Positions 50,583 through 60,710 are shown, counted from the stretch's first letter. The stretch is 64,000 nt of DNA from Pseudomonas sp. CC120222-01a (GCF_003097235.1 NZ_QEQQ01000005.1:124001-188000), one strand, 5' to 3'. Made by a program: numbers and translations. The notes: generated by a model not told the origin, from the letters alone.

Positions 50583-53500
50583 ATGGCGTTCACCGACCCG
50601 TTCATCCGCCGCCCGGTGCTGGCCAGCGTGGTCAGCCTGCTGATCCTGTTGCTCGGCTTCCAGGCCTGGAACAAGCTGCAGATCCGCCAGTACCCGAAAA
50701 TGGAAAACGCCCTGATCACGGTAACCACCGCCTACCCCGGGGCCAACGCCGAGACCATCCAGGGCTACATCACCCAACCGCTGCAACAGAGCCTGGCGAG
50801 CGCCGAAGGCATCGACTACATGACCTCGGTCAGCCGCCAAAACTTTTCGGTGATTTCCATCTACGCGCGCATCGGCGCAGACAGCGACCGCCTGTTCACC
50901 GAACTGCTGGCCAAGGCCAACGAGGTGCGCAACCAGCTGCCGCAGAACGCCGAAGACCCGGTCCTGAGCAAGGAAGCCGCCGACGCCTCGGCACTGATGT
51001 ACATCAGCTTCTACAGCAAGGAAATGAGCAACCCGCAGATCACCGACTACCTGTCGCGGGTGATCCAGCCCAAGCTGGCTACCCTGCCAGGCATGGCCGA
51101 GGCGGAAATCCTCGGCAACCAGGTGTTCGCCATGCGCATCTGGATCGATCCGGTGAAGCTGGCCGGCTTCGGCCTTGCCGCCACCGACGTGACCAATGCC
51201 GTGCGCCGCTACAACTTCCTCTCCGCCGCCGGTGAGGTGAAAGGCGAATACGTGGTCACCAGCATCAACGCCAGCACCGAGCTGAAATCCGCCGAAGCTT
51301 TCGCCGCGCTGCCGCTCAAGGTGTCCGGGGACAGCCGGGTGTTGCTGGGTGACGTGGCACGGGTGGAGATGGGCGCGGAAAACTACGACACGGTCAGCTC
51401 GTTCGATGGCACGCCGTCGGTCTACATCGGCATCAAGGCCACCCCGGCGGCCAACCCGCTGGACGTGATCAAGGAAGTGCGGCGCATCATGCCCGAGCTG
51501 GAAAGCCAGCTGCCGTCGGCGCTGAAGGTATCGATCGCCTATGACGCCACGCTGTTCATCCAGGCCTCCATCGACGAAGTGATCAAGACCCTCGGCGAAG
51601 CGGTGCTGATCGTCATCGTGGTGGTGTTCCTGTTCCTCGGCGCCCTGCGTTCGGTGCTGATCCCGGTGGTGACCATTCCGCTGTCGATGATCGGCGTGCT
51701 GTTCTTCATGCAGATGATGGGCTACTCGCTGAACCTGCTGACGCTGCTGGCCATGGTGCTGGCCATCGGCCTGGTGGTGGACGATGCCATCGTGGTGGTG
51801 GAGAACATCCACCGGCACATGGAGGAAGGCAAGTCACCTTTCGATGCCGCCCTGGAAGGCGCACGGGAAATCGCCATGCCGGTGGTGTCGATGACCATCA
51901 CCCTGGCGGCAGTGTACGCGCCCATCGGCTTCCTTACCGGGCTCACCGGTGCGCTGTTCAAGGAGTTCGCCCTGACCCTGGCTGGCGCGGTGGTGATCTC
52001 TGGCATCGTCGCCCTGACCCTGTCGCCGATGATGTGCGCCCTGCTGCTGCGCCAGGAGCAGAACCCCAGCGGCCTGGCCCATAGGCTCGACGTGCTGTTC
52101 GAAGGCCTCAAGGTGCGTTACCAGCGCCTGCTGCACGCCACCCTCGACAGCCGCCCGGTGGTGCTGGTGTTCGCCGTGATCATCCTGTGCCTGATCCCGG
52201 TGCTGCTCAAGTTCACCCAGAACGAGCTGGCGCCCAACGAGGACCAGGGCGTGATCTTCATGATGAGCAGCTCGCCACAGCCGGCCAACCTCGACTACCT
52301 GAACGCCTACACCGACCAGTTCACGCCCCTGTTCAAGAGTTTCCCCGAGTACTACTCGTCGTTCCAGATCAACGGCTTCAACGGCGTGCAGAGCGGCATC
52401 GGTGGCTTCCTGCTCAAGCCCTGGAATGAACGCCAGCGCACGCAGATGGAGCTGCTGCCGCTGGTGCAGGCCAAGCTGGAGCAGATCGGCGGGCTGCAGA
52501 TCTTCGGTTTCAACCTGCCGTCGCTGCCGGGTACCGGCGAGGGTTTGCCGTTCCAGTTCGTGATCAACACCGCCGGTGACTACCCAGCCCTGCTGGAGGT
52601 CGCCCAGCGGGTCAAGCAACGGGCGCAGGAATCGGGCAAGTTCGCCTTCCTCGACATCGACCTGGCCTTCGACAAGCCTGAAGTGGTGGTCGACATCGAC
52701 CGGGCCAAGGCGGCGCAAATGGGCGTGTCCATGGATACGCTGGGCAGCACCCTGGCTACCCTGTTGGGCGAGGCGGAAATCAACCGTTTCACCCTCGAAG
52801 GCCGCAGCTACAAGGTGATTGCCCAGGTCGAGCGGCCCTATCGGGACAACGCTGGCTGGCTGAACAACTACTACGTGAAGAACGAGCAAGGGCAGCTGCT
52901 GCCCTTGTCGACACTGATCACCCTCAGTGACCGCGCCCGCCCCCGCCAGCTCAACCAGTTCCAGCAGTTGAACTCGGCGATCATCCAGGGCGTGCCGATG
53001 GTCAGCATTGGCGAGGCGTTGCAGACGGTGCGTGACATCGCCCGGGAAGAGGCACCGGAGGGTTTTGCCTTCGACTATGCCGGGACGGCGCGGCAGTACG
53101 TGCAGGAAGGCAGCGCTCTGTGGGTGACCTTCGGCCTGGCGCTGGCGATCATCTTCCTGGTGCTGGCCGCGCAATTCGAGAGCTTCCGCGACCCGTTGGT
53201 GATCCTGGTGACCGTGCCGTTGTCGATCTGTGGCGCGCTGCTACCGCTGTTCCTGGGCATTTCCAGCATGAACATCTATACCCAGGTGGGGCTGGTGACG
53301 CTGATCGGGCTGATCAGCAAGCACGGCATCCTGATCGTCGAGTTCGCCAACCAGTTGCGTGAGGAAAAAGGTCTGAACGTTCGCCAGGCCATCGAGGAAG
53401 CGGCCGCCATTCGCCTGCGGCCGGTGCTGATGACCACGGCGGCGATGGTGTTCGGCATGGTGCCGCTGATCCTGGCCACCGGCGCCGGCGCGGTGAGCCG

Positions 53501-53627
53501 GTTCGATATCGGCACGGTGATTGCCACCGGGATGTCGATCGGGACCTTGTTTACCCTGTTCGTGCTGCCTTGTATCTACACCTTGCTGGCGCACAAGTCT
53601 GAATCCAAACAGCCGATACATGCATGA
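50583..53627 (+). CDS. RND multidrug efflux permease (MexW-like)
   Basis: A 1014-residue RND transporter with 12 membrane helices and two large periplasmic loops. The proton-relay Asp-Asp pair is in Gly-Leu-Val-Val-Asp-Asp-Ala-Ile-Val-Val-Val-Glu-Asn near residue 400. Phe-Ile-Arg-Arg-Pro-Val-Leu-Ala at the N-terminus is standard. Position after an imelysin cluster matches MexVW in P. aeruginosa. No outer-membrane channel gene is present, so an OprM-like channel elsewhere must be shared. AGGAGG 6 bases upstream supports the ATG at 50583. No adjacent regulator is seen. Confidence 0.92.
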   Translation: MAFTDPFIRRPVLASVVSLLILLLGFQAWNKLQIRQYPKMENALITVTTAYPGANAETIQGYITQPLQQSLASAEGIDYMTSVSRQNFSVISIYARIGADSDRLFTELLAKANEVRNQLPQNAEDPVLSKEAADASALMYISFYSKEMSNPQITDYLSRVIQPKLATLPGMAEAEILGNQVFAMRIWIDPVKLAGFGLAATDVTNAVRRYNFLSAAGEVKGEYVVTSINASTELKSAEAFAALPLKVSGDSRVLLGDVARVEMGAENYDTVSSFDGTPSVYIGIKATPAANPLDVIKEVRRIMPELESQLPSALKVSIAYDATLFIQASIDEVIKTLGEAVLIVIVVVFLFLGALRSVLIPVVTIPLSMIGVLFFMQMMGYSLNLLTLLAMVLAIGLVVDDAIVVVENIHRHMEEGKSPFDAALEGAREIAMPVVSMTITLAAVYAPIGFLTGLTGALFKEFALTLAGAVVISGIVALTLSPMMCALLLRQEQNPSGLAHRLDVLFEGLKVRYQRLLHATLDSRPVVLVFAVIILCLIPVLLKFTQNELAPNEDQGVIFMMSSSPQPANLDYLNAYTDQFTPLFKSFPEYYSSFQINGFNGVQSGIGGFLLKPWNERQRTQMELLPLVQAKLEQIGGLQIFGFNLPSLPGTGEGLPFQFVINTAGDYPALLEVAQRVKQRAQESGKFAFLDIDLAFDKPEVVVDIDRAKAAQMGVSMDTLGSTLATLLGEAEINRFTLEGRSYKVIAQVERPYRDNAGWLNNYYVKNEQGQLLPLSTLITLSDRARPRQLNQFQQLNSAIIQGVPMVSIGEALQTVRDIAREEAPEGFAFDYAGTARQYVQEGSALWVTFGLALAIIFLVLAAQFESFRDPLVILVTVPLSICGALLPLFLGISSMNIYTQVGLVTLIGLISKHGILIVEFANQLREEKGLNVRQAIEEAAAIRLRPVLMTTAAMVFGMVPLILATGAGAVSRFDIGTVIATGMSIGTLFTLFVLPCIYTLLAHKSESKQPIHA

Positions 53628-53636
53628 CTGCGATCT

Positions 53637-53754
53637 TTGTGGGAGCGGCCTTGTGTCGCGAAAGGGCTGCAAAGCAGCCCCAGAAATGTCTGTGTCACGC
53701 ATGAATCCGTGGGGCTGCTTTGCAGCCCTTTCGCGACACAAGGCCGCTCCCACA
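53637..53754. repeat. REP pair, 45-base perfect inverted repeat
   Basis: TTGTGGGAGCGGCCTTGTG...CAAAGCAGCCCC (53637-53681) and its exact inverted copy (53710-53754), 28-base spacer. It is the best preserved pair in the window and lies between the RND gene and a minus-strand operon end. Confidence 0.9.
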
Positions 53755-53784
53755 AGAGCCCGCGTTGCTTTGAGGATAAAAACA

Positions 53785-53808
53785 AAGGCCTCGCGATTGC
53801 GAGGCCTT
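53785..53808 (-). terminator. Terminator of the methyltransferase-inaA operon
   Basis: AAGGCCTCGC-GATT-GCGAGGCCTT, 10 pairs, followed on the minus strand by TTGTTTTTATCC. It lies 19 bases beyond the stop of the last operon gene. Confidence 0.85.
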
Positions 53809-53826
53809 CATCTTGCTCGAGCCATA

Positions 53827-54048
53827 TCAGCCAAACGGCCTTAGCCCCTGGCGCATGCCGAAGAGGAACAACAGCAAATCCTGGTCCGGTTCAGCCTTGC
53901 TCTGCAGTGCCTTGACTTCATGCGGCACTGCACACTGGCCGGCCTTGCTGAATACCACAGGCCGCGGCTCTTCCCAGGCAGCGATCGCCGCCGTGGTCAC
54001 CGCCAAGCCAGCCACCAGGAACAAAGCTCGAGCTATTTCTAGTTTCAT
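53827..54048 (-). CDS. Small exported hypothetical protein
   Basis: A 73-residue protein. Residues 1-24 look like a signal peptide (Arg-Ala-Leu-Phe-Leu-Val-Ala-Gly-Leu-Ala-Val-Thr-Thr-Ala-Ala-Ile-Ala-Ala). The rest is mixed, with one Cys and a hydrophobic Leu-Leu-Leu-Phe-Leu-Phe-Gly near the end. ATG 54048 overlaps the inaA stop by 4 bases. It is the last gene of the putative ColR-controlled operon; function unknown. Confidence 0.65.
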   Translation of the reverse strand: MKLEIARALFLVAGLAVTTAAIAAWEEPRPVVFSKAGQCAVPHEVKALQSKAEPDQDLLLFLFGMRQGLRPFG

Positions 54049-54746
54049 GACTCTAACCCTTTGACAGCGCTGCCAAACGCCATCTGGTAAAAATAGAGCA
54101 GCGTTTGCCATTCCGTGTCATTTAGCGACGAGTGGCGGCGCAGCTGGCGCAGGTCGTTACCCGCAGCCCGCTGACAGCTGATGCGTCGTCGGCACTTTTC
54201 CAGGTCCAGGAGTGCAACTTCGACGCGGGCCTGCTCACCCTCGCCGATGACCTTGATGAAGACGTGCTTGCCGTACAGGCAACCATGCTGCCAGTGGCCC
54301 AGGTGCATGCGCGCCAGGTTGTCGGCCAGGTCCTTGAGCATGCGTTCATGCACAACTTGAGGATAGCGCTCGCGTGCGCCTTCGGCGTGCCAGGTGTCGA
54401 GTTCGACAAAACCATCCAGCGCCTCGCTGACCAGCAGCGCGCGCCATTGATGCTCGGGATCACGCTCGGCACCACAGAACACGATGCGTGGTACGCGCAC
54501 GCCCAGTTGTTCGAAACTGTTGAGTGCATCGAGCTCGCGCAACACCGTCGGCCTGCCGAATGGGTGCAACAGGCTACGATAGATATGGCCGACCTGACGC
54601 TTGGCGTACAGCACCTTGCCGTTGCCATCGCTCAGCCGTTGTACGCCACTTTCACCACCGCGCCGCTGGTTGGGTTCCTCGACCCATTCGCCCTGCTGGC
54701 GCCAGTAATAATCGAACCGCGACTCCCCATTTTGGGCTACAGCCAT
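54045..54746 (-). CDS. inaA: InaA-family lipopolysaccharide-kinase-like protein
   Basis: A 233-residue protein of the InaA/Kdo-kinase group. Val-Leu-Tyr-Ala-Lys-Arg-Gln (near residue 45) is the nucleotide-binding Lys. Leu-Ala-Arg-Met-His-Leu-Gly-His-Trp-Gln-His-Gly (about 145) and Leu-Leu-Asp-Leu-Glu-Lys-Cys-Arg (about 187) correspond to the catalytic and metal-binding loops. It may phosphorylate an LPS sugar, but activity is not shown for InaA. Ribosome site AAGGGG is seen upstream of ATG 54746. It follows the methyltransferase gene by 6 bases. Confidence 0.85.
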   Translation of the reverse strand: MAVAQNGESRFDYYWRQQGEWVEEPNQRRGGESGVQRLSDGNGKVLYAKRQVGHIYRSLLHPFGRPTVLRELDALNSFEQLGVRVPRIVFCGAERDPEHQWRALLVSEALDGFVELDTWHAEGARERYPQVVHERMLKDLADNLARMHLGHWQHGCLYGKHVFIKVIGEGEQARVEVALLDLEKCRRRISCQRAAGNDLRQLRRHSSLNDTEWQTLLYFYQMAFGSAVKGLES

Positions 54747-54752
54747 CAAACA

Positions 54753-55433
54753 CTACCCCTTACGCAATACATATACCCGCCACATGGCATAGAACGGCAG
54801 GAAGTCGAGGTGTTCCTGGATTCTGAAGCCGGCGGCCTTGAATTCTGCTTCGACCGTTTCTGCCGGTAACACGAAACGGTTCTGATAGCTGCCCTGCTCG
54901 GCCTTGGCGCTACGCGCTTGCTCGAGCTTCTGACGGCGCCAGGCCTTGAAGTTACCGTCCACCCACAATGACAGGATTACGCTGTCACGGCTAACCCTTT
55001 GAAACTCGTCAAGAATGGTCTTGCGGTGCGCCGCTTCGCCAATGTGGTGGAACAACCGCATGCAGAAAATGCTGTCGACCGAATTATCTGGCAAATCGAT
55101 CGCGAATGCCGAAGTCTGCAAAGGCCGTACCCGCGCCACCACTTCTGGCGGTTGTGCGGCACAGGCGGTCTGGATCATCGCCTCGGAGTTATCGGCACCG
55201 ATGATCACCCGGTTCGGTTTTTCTGCCAGCAGCGGCCAGAAACGGCCCGCGCCACAGGGCAAGTCGAGCACCAGGCCCGGCTCTCCTGCCAGCGTCAGCG
55301 CTCGACGGGCCAGCTGCTCGTCACGCTTGTGGGACAAGCGTCGAGCCAGTCCATCCTGGTGCTTGAGGAAGTACTCCTTGGCATGTTGCTGGTCGTACTT
55401 CTCGGAAAATTCGAGTTTGATCGGGCTGCGCAT
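54753..55433 (-). CDS. SAM-dependent methyltransferase
   Basis: A 226-residue class I methyltransferase. Motif I Val-Leu-Asp-Leu-Pro-Cys-Gly-Ala-Gly-Arg-Phe-Trp is at about residues 54-65, motif II region Val-Ile-Ile-Gly-Ala-Asp-Asn-Ser follows, and Ser-Ile-Phe-Cys-Met-Arg-Leu-Phe-His-His-Ile is motif IV. Substrate unknown; operon with inaA suggests an envelope lipid or sugar. AGGAG 7 bases before ATG 55433 supports the start; an in-frame ATG nine codons earlier is weaker. It is the first gene of the operon downstream of a ColR-box candidate. Confidence 0.85.
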   Translation of the reverse strand: MRSPIKLEFSEKYDQQHAKEYFLKHQDGLARRLSHKRDEQLARRALTLAGEPGLVLDLPCGAGRFWPLLAEKPNRVIIGADNSEAMIQTACAAQPPEVVARVRPLQTSAFAIDLPDNSVDSIFCMRLFHHIGEAAHRKTILDEFQRVSRDSVILSLWVDGNFKAWRRQKLEQARSAKAEQGSYQNRFVLPAETVEAEFKAAGFRIQEHLDFLPFYAMWRVYVLRKG

Positions 55434-55499
55434 CGAGTGGCTCCTGTCTCCAATGCGCATACCTTAGGTATCAAGTCGTGGGAAACAGGTCATGCCAAT

Positions 55500-55515
55500 G
55501 TGAAAATAGTGTCAT
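55500..55515 (-). promoter_or_regulatory. ColR-box candidate before the methyltransferase-inaA operon
   Basis: On the minus strand ATGACACTATTTTCAC agrees with the ColR motif YYNASNNYTTTTTSAC (as I recall it) at 11 of 13 specified positions, 67 bases before the methyltransferase ATG. The homologous operon is listed as ColR-controlled in P. putida, which supports it. Confidence 0.5.
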
Positions 55516-55540
55516 CAAACGGCAGGAATGTTTCATCTTA

Positions 55541-56842
55541 TTACTGAGTGGGATCGGTCGTTTCCGCGCTCTGGCTCAGGTCCACCTGGAAGCGGCATCC
55601 ATGTGGCGCCGTCGAGGTCAACGTCACCCGCCAGCCCTGGTCATCGCAGATCCGCTGCACCAGCGACAGCCCAAGCCCGAGGCCTTCGCCACGCCGCTCC
55701 TCGCCGCGCACGAAAGGCTGGAACATGGCCTCGCGCTTCTCTTCCGGAATACCCACGCCACTGTCCTCGACACTGAAGCCGTTGAGCTCCAGGCTCAGGC
55801 GGATGTAACCACTGTCGGTGTAATGCGCGGCGTTGCGCAGCAGGTTGCCCATCACTGAATGCAGGAAGGTAGCGTTGTACAGCAATGGGCCTGCACTGAC
55901 CTGGCCATCGAAATAGAGCGCCAGGCCCTTCTGCTCGATGGTATCGCGCCACACCCCGACCAGGTCGTCGGCGACTTCGCGCAAGGTGGCCTGGGACGCC
56001 ACGGCCCCCTGGTCACGCTGGGCACGCGCCAGCATCAGGAAGGTCTTGACCAGCTCGCGCATCTCTTCCGTGGCACGGGCGACGCGCTCTACCTGACTGC
56101 GCGAGCGGGTATCCAGATTGGGGTTTTCCATCAGCAGTTCGCACGAAGTGGCCAGCACCATCAGCGGCGTGCGCAGCTCATGGCTGACATCGCTGGTGAA
56201 CAAGCGCTCGCGGGTCAGTGCGTCGCGCAGCCGGCCCAGGGTATCGTCGAACGCCACCGCCAACTGGCCGACTTCGTCGGCTGCGTAATCCGGTGCCAAT
56301 GGCGGCGCCAGGCCAAGCAACTGGTCACGATGGCGAACCTGTCGCGCCAGGCGGATGACCGGTGCCATCACCCTGCGCGCCAGCAGCCAGCCAAGCACCA
56401 CTGCCAGCACCAGGCTGAGCACGAAGCCCACCACCACGACAGCGAACAGCACGCGCTCGCGCTCTTCGAAATCGCTCTGGTCCTGCAGCAGCACATAGCG
56501 GCGACCATCGACGATTTCGACCATCGCGTGGTAGGACAACTGGTCGCGAAATACCTCATGGAAGCCCACATCGAGGTGGCGCAAGTCCTTGGGCAGCTCG
56601 AAATCATCGCGCCCGCCACTGAAGTAGAACAGCTGATCAGGCCGTGGCCGGTGGCTCCAGTCACTGACGCTGTCCATGCGCAGCAGGCGCTGCAGGTCGC
56701 CGCCGAGCACCGATGAGATCAGGCGCTCCTCGACCAGGTGCACGGTGGCGACGATACCGAAGGCGAAGGCGCCGGCCACCAGCGCGCTCATCAACGCAAA
56801 GGCGATGATGATGCGCTGGGCAAGGCTTTGCTTAAACTCCAT
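55541..56842 (-). CDS. colS: Sensor histidine kinase ColS
   Basis: A 433-residue membrane kinase. Helices at 11-33 and 133-154 enclose a periplasmic domain. His35, Glu38, Glu96, Glu126 and Glu129 are all present, the residues reported for zinc/iron sensing in P. putida ColS, with Glu126-x-x-Glu129 forming the ExxE motif. HAMP follows, then the autophosphorylation site His221 (Ser-His-Glu-Leu-Arg-Thr-Pro) and an ATPase domain with Gly-Leu-Gly-Leu-Gly. It phosphorylates ColR when metal is in excess. Its ATG at 56842 lies inside the colR end (11-base overlap). Confidence 0.93.
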   Translation of the reverse strand: MEFKQSLAQRIIIAFALMSALVAGAFAFGIVATVHLVEERLISSVLGGDLQRLLRMDSVSDWSHRPRPDQLFYFSGGRDDFELPKDLRHLDVGFHEVFRDQLSYHAMVEIVDGRRYVLLQDQSDFEERERVLFAVVVVGFVLSLVLAVVLGWLLARRVMAPVIRLARQVRHRDQLLGLAPPLAPDYAADEVGQLAVAFDDTLGRLRDALTRERLFTSDVSHELRTPLMVLATSCELLMENPNLDTRSRSQVERVARATEEMRELVKTFLMLARAQRDQGAVASQATLREVADDLVGVWRDTIEQKGLALYFDGQVSAGPLLYNATFLHSVMGNLLRNAAHYTDSGYIRLSLELNGFSVEDSGVGIPEEKREAMFQPFVRGEERRGEGLGLGLSLVQRICDDQGWRVTLTSTAPHGCRFQVDLSQSAETTDPTQ

Positions 56843-57515
56843 CGCGGCCCTCGGCGAGGCGATAGCCGACGCCATGGACGGTATGCAGCAGCGGTTTTTC
56901 AAACGGTTTGTCGATCACCTGGCGCAGCTGGTGCACATGGCTGCGCAGGCTGTCGCTATCCGGGCAGTCATCGCCCCACAGGGCTTCTTCCAGCACTTCG
57001 CGGCGCAGCACGTGCGGGCTCTTCTGCATCAGTACCGCGAGCAGTTTGAGGCCGACCGGGTTGAGCTTGAGCAGGCGGCCCTGACGGGTCACTTCAAGGG
57101 TATCGAGGTCGTAGCTCAAGTCTGCGACCTGCAGGGTACGACGCCCGCCGCCCTGGGCACGGCGCAGCACGGCTTCGATGCGCGCGGCCAGCTCGGACAG
57201 GGCAAAGGGTTTGAGCAGGTAATCATCGGCACCGGAGCGGAAGCCCTGCAGGCGATCGTCCAGCTGGTCGCGGGCCGTGAGCATGATCACCGGGGTATCA
57301 CGGCGGGCATCCTCGCGCAGGCGCTTGCACAGGGTATAGCCATCGATACCGGGCAGCATGATGTCGAGCACGATCAGGTCGTAGTGCTCGGTGGCGGCCA
57401 AGTGCAGGCCTGAGAGGCCGTCCTGGGCACAGTCGACGGTGTAGCCTTTCATGCCCAGGTAATCGGCAAGGTTGGCAAGGATATCGCGGTTGTCTTCAAC
57501 CAAAAGAATACGCAT
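56832..57515 (-). CDS. colR: Response regulator ColR (OmpR family)
   Basis: A 227-residue OmpR-type regulator. The receiver domain has the phosphoacceptor Asp51 (Leu-Ile-Val-Leu-Asp-Ile-Met-Leu-Pro-Gly) and Lys near residue 102; the winged helix at about 130-225 ends Leu-Leu-His-Thr-Val-His-Gly-Val-Gly-Tyr-Arg-Leu. It controls membrane-stability genes in P. putida. colR and colS form one transcript. The divergent PAP2 gene 180 bases away carries a perfect ColR box. Confidence 0.93.
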   Translation of the reverse strand: MRILLVEDNRDILANLADYLGMKGYTVDCAQDGLSGLHLAATEHYDLIVLDIMLPGIDGYTLCKRLREDARRDTPVIMLTARDQLDDRLQGFRSGADDYLLKPFALSELAARIEAVLRRAQGGGRRTLQVADLSYDLDTLEVTRQGRLLKLNPVGLKLLAVLMQKSPHVLRREVLEEALWGDDCPDSDSLRSHVHQLRQVIDKPFEKPLLHTVHGVGYRLAEGRDGV

Positions 57516-57611
57516 CGGGTTCTCCTGTGCGGCGCTTCGCTAGGGTGCGCGGCAGGCGCAGCTTAAGGCCATCGCCGGTACTGTGCCAGCCCCAGGGCAA
57601 ATTCAGCGAAC

Positions 57612-57627
57612 TTGACAGTTTTTTCAC
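57612..57627 (+). promoter_or_regulatory. ColR box upstream of the PAP2 phosphatase gene
   Basis: TTGACAGTTTTTTCAC matches YYNASNNYTTTTTSAC at all 13 specified positions. It lies 69 bases before the PAP2 start in the gap shared with colR, so it could regulate both genes. Confidence 0.65.
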
Positions 57628-57695
57628 TGATCCTTCACGGACAGAGAATAGCGGGCGCATGACAATGCCCGGTCTTTTTACCCCCTGGAGTCGTC

Positions 57696-58424
57696 ATGCA
57701 ACACCGCACTCGTCCGCGTCCGATCAATCTCTGGCTGTACCTGGGCATACCTCTGGCTGTCGCCGCGGCCTTGCTCCTGCTGGAACTGACCTCGCTCGAC
57801 ATGGACGTCGCCAACCTGTTCTTCGACCCTGCCGCCGGGCAGTTCATCGGCCGTCACAGTTACCTGCTGGAAACCGTCATGCATGACCGGGTCAAGCAAG
57901 GCGTGATCCTGCTCGGCCTGATCTCGCTGGGCGCGTTCGCTTCGAGCTTCTTCTGGAAGCGCCTGTTCAGCTGGCGCCGCGAGCTGGGTTGCCTGGTGTT
58001 GGCGCTGGGGCTGTCGACGGCCTTCGTCACGCCGCTGAAGAAGGTGACCCAGGTGCAATGCCCATGGAGCCTGACCCAGTTCGGCGGCAAGGAAACCTAC
58101 AGCAAGCTGCTGGAACACCGGCCGGCGACCGACAAGCCAGGCCTGTGCTGGCCGGGTGGGCATGCAGCCACCGGTTTCTGCCTGTTCGGCCTGTTCTTCA
58201 TGCTGCGTGACCGCAAGCCGAAGCTGGCGCGGGTGGCGTTTGCGGTGGCTCTGGTCGCTGGCTCGGCGCTGGGGTTGGGGCGGATGCTGCAGGGCGCGCA
58301 CTTCCTGTCGCATAACGTGTGGACTGCGGTGTTCTGCTGGTTGATCGGATTGGGCTCGTATTACCTGGTGCTGTATCGCAAGGGCATGGCCGAGGCGCCA
58401 GCCATGGAGCATCGCGTCGCTTGA
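57696..58424 (+). CDS. PAP2-family membrane phosphatase, with altered motifs
   Basis: A 242-residue membrane protein with about six helices. The PAP2 motifs are recognisable but altered: Lys-x6-Cys-Pro instead of Lys-x6-Arg-Pro near residue 115, Pro-Gly-Gly-His instead of Pro-Ser-Gly-His, and Gly-Arg-x5-His-x3-His instead of Ser-Arg-x5-His-x3-Asp. This variant is common to a PAP2 subgroup near colRS. It may act on undecaprenyl-PP, lipid A or other lipid phosphates. A perfect ColR box is upstream. The bidirectional terminator at 58466 follows. Confidence 0.82.
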   Translation: MQHRTRPRPINLWLYLGIPLAVAAALLLLELTSLDMDVANLFFDPAAGQFIGRHSYLLETVMHDRVKQGVILLGLISLGAFASSFFWKRLFSWRRELGCLVLALGLSTAFVTPLKKVTQVQCPWSLTQFGGKETYSKLLEHRPATDKPGLCWPGGHAATGFCLFGLFFMLRDRKPKLARVAFAVALVAGSALGLGRMLQGAHFLSHNVWTAVFCWLIGLGSYYLVLYRKGMAEAPAMEHRVA

Positions 58425-58465
58425 TAGAGGGCCGCACTGCGGCCCATCGCCGGCACAGGAAAACG

Positions 58466-58494
58466 AAAAAGCCCCGCACTAGGCGGGGCTTTTT
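58466..58494. terminator. Bidirectional terminator between PAP2 gene and groEL
   Basis: AAAAAGCCCCGC-ACTAG-GCGGGGCTTTTT: 7 GC pairs extended by five A-T pairs, giving a T-run on both strands. It ends both the PAP2 gene and groEL. Confidence 0.9.
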
Positions 58495-58518
58495 CTTGGC
58501 GCAGGGGGTAAGGCTGGC

Positions 58519-60165
<1,647 letters not shown>

Positions 60166-60209
60166 TTAATCCTTGGAAATCTTTGGAGTAACGGGAAGTC
60201 GGGGTGAAA

Positions 60210-60503
60210 TCAGCCTTCGATAACGGCGAGGATTTCGTTCTCGGCCATGACCAGCAGGTCTTCGCCATCGACTTTCACGGTGTTGCTGCCCGAGTAAGGG
60301 CCGAAAACCACTTTGTCACCGACTTTGACAGCCAGCGCACGTACTTCGCCGTTTTCCAGGACGCGACCGGTGCCAACAGCAACGACTTCGCCGCGGTTTG
60401 GTTTTTCAGCGGCCGAACCCGGCAGGACGATACCGCCAGCGGTTTTCGATTCTTCTTCGCTGCGACGGATGACTACGCGGTCATGCAGAGGACGAAGCTT
60501 CAT
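60210..60503 (-). CDS. groES: Co-chaperonin GroES
   Basis: A 97-residue Hsp10: [14 protein letters not shown] start, the mobile loop [10 protein letters not shown] (residues 18-28) and the closing Glu-Ile-Leu-Ala-Val-Ile-Glu. It caps GroEL. The ATG at 60503 gives the standard N-terminus and is preceded by GGGAGA 7 bases away. Confidence 0.97.
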   Translation of the reverse strand: MKLRPLHDRVVIRRSEEESKTAGGIVLPGSAAEKPNRGEVVAVGTGRVLENGEVRALAVKVGDKVVFGPYSGSNTVKVDGEDLLVMAENEILAVIEG

Positions 60504-60652
60504 TGTCGATCTCTCCCAAATTGTGGTTTTCATCGGCCGGTATCGACACCGGCGGGGTTGATGCAGTCCGGCGTTGCCGGGGGTGGCCCGCAAAGGGCGA
60601 ACCACCTGTGTCATGACTGGTGTTGCCACCAGAAACCTTGCGGTGACCACAT

Positions 60653-60680
60653 ACATGAGGCCGCCATATTCAATTACAAG
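60653..60680 (-). promoter_or_regulatory. Sigma-32 (heat-shock) promoter of groES-groEL
   Basis: On the minus strand CTTGTAA, 13 bases, CCTCATGT, compared with the RpoH pattern CTTGAAA-N13-CCCCATNT: six of seven in the -35, and in the -10 CCTCATGT differs from CCCCATNT at one base. It is 150 bases before groES, leaving a long leader. Confidence 0.65.
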
Positions 60681-60710
60681 GCTTGATATGCAAAATTTTT
60701 CAGCCGGCTG

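Noticed and set aside
50535..53174. Long minus-strand frames opposite the RND permease
   Set aside because: Shadow frames of the transporter with His/Gln-rich, low-complexity translations.
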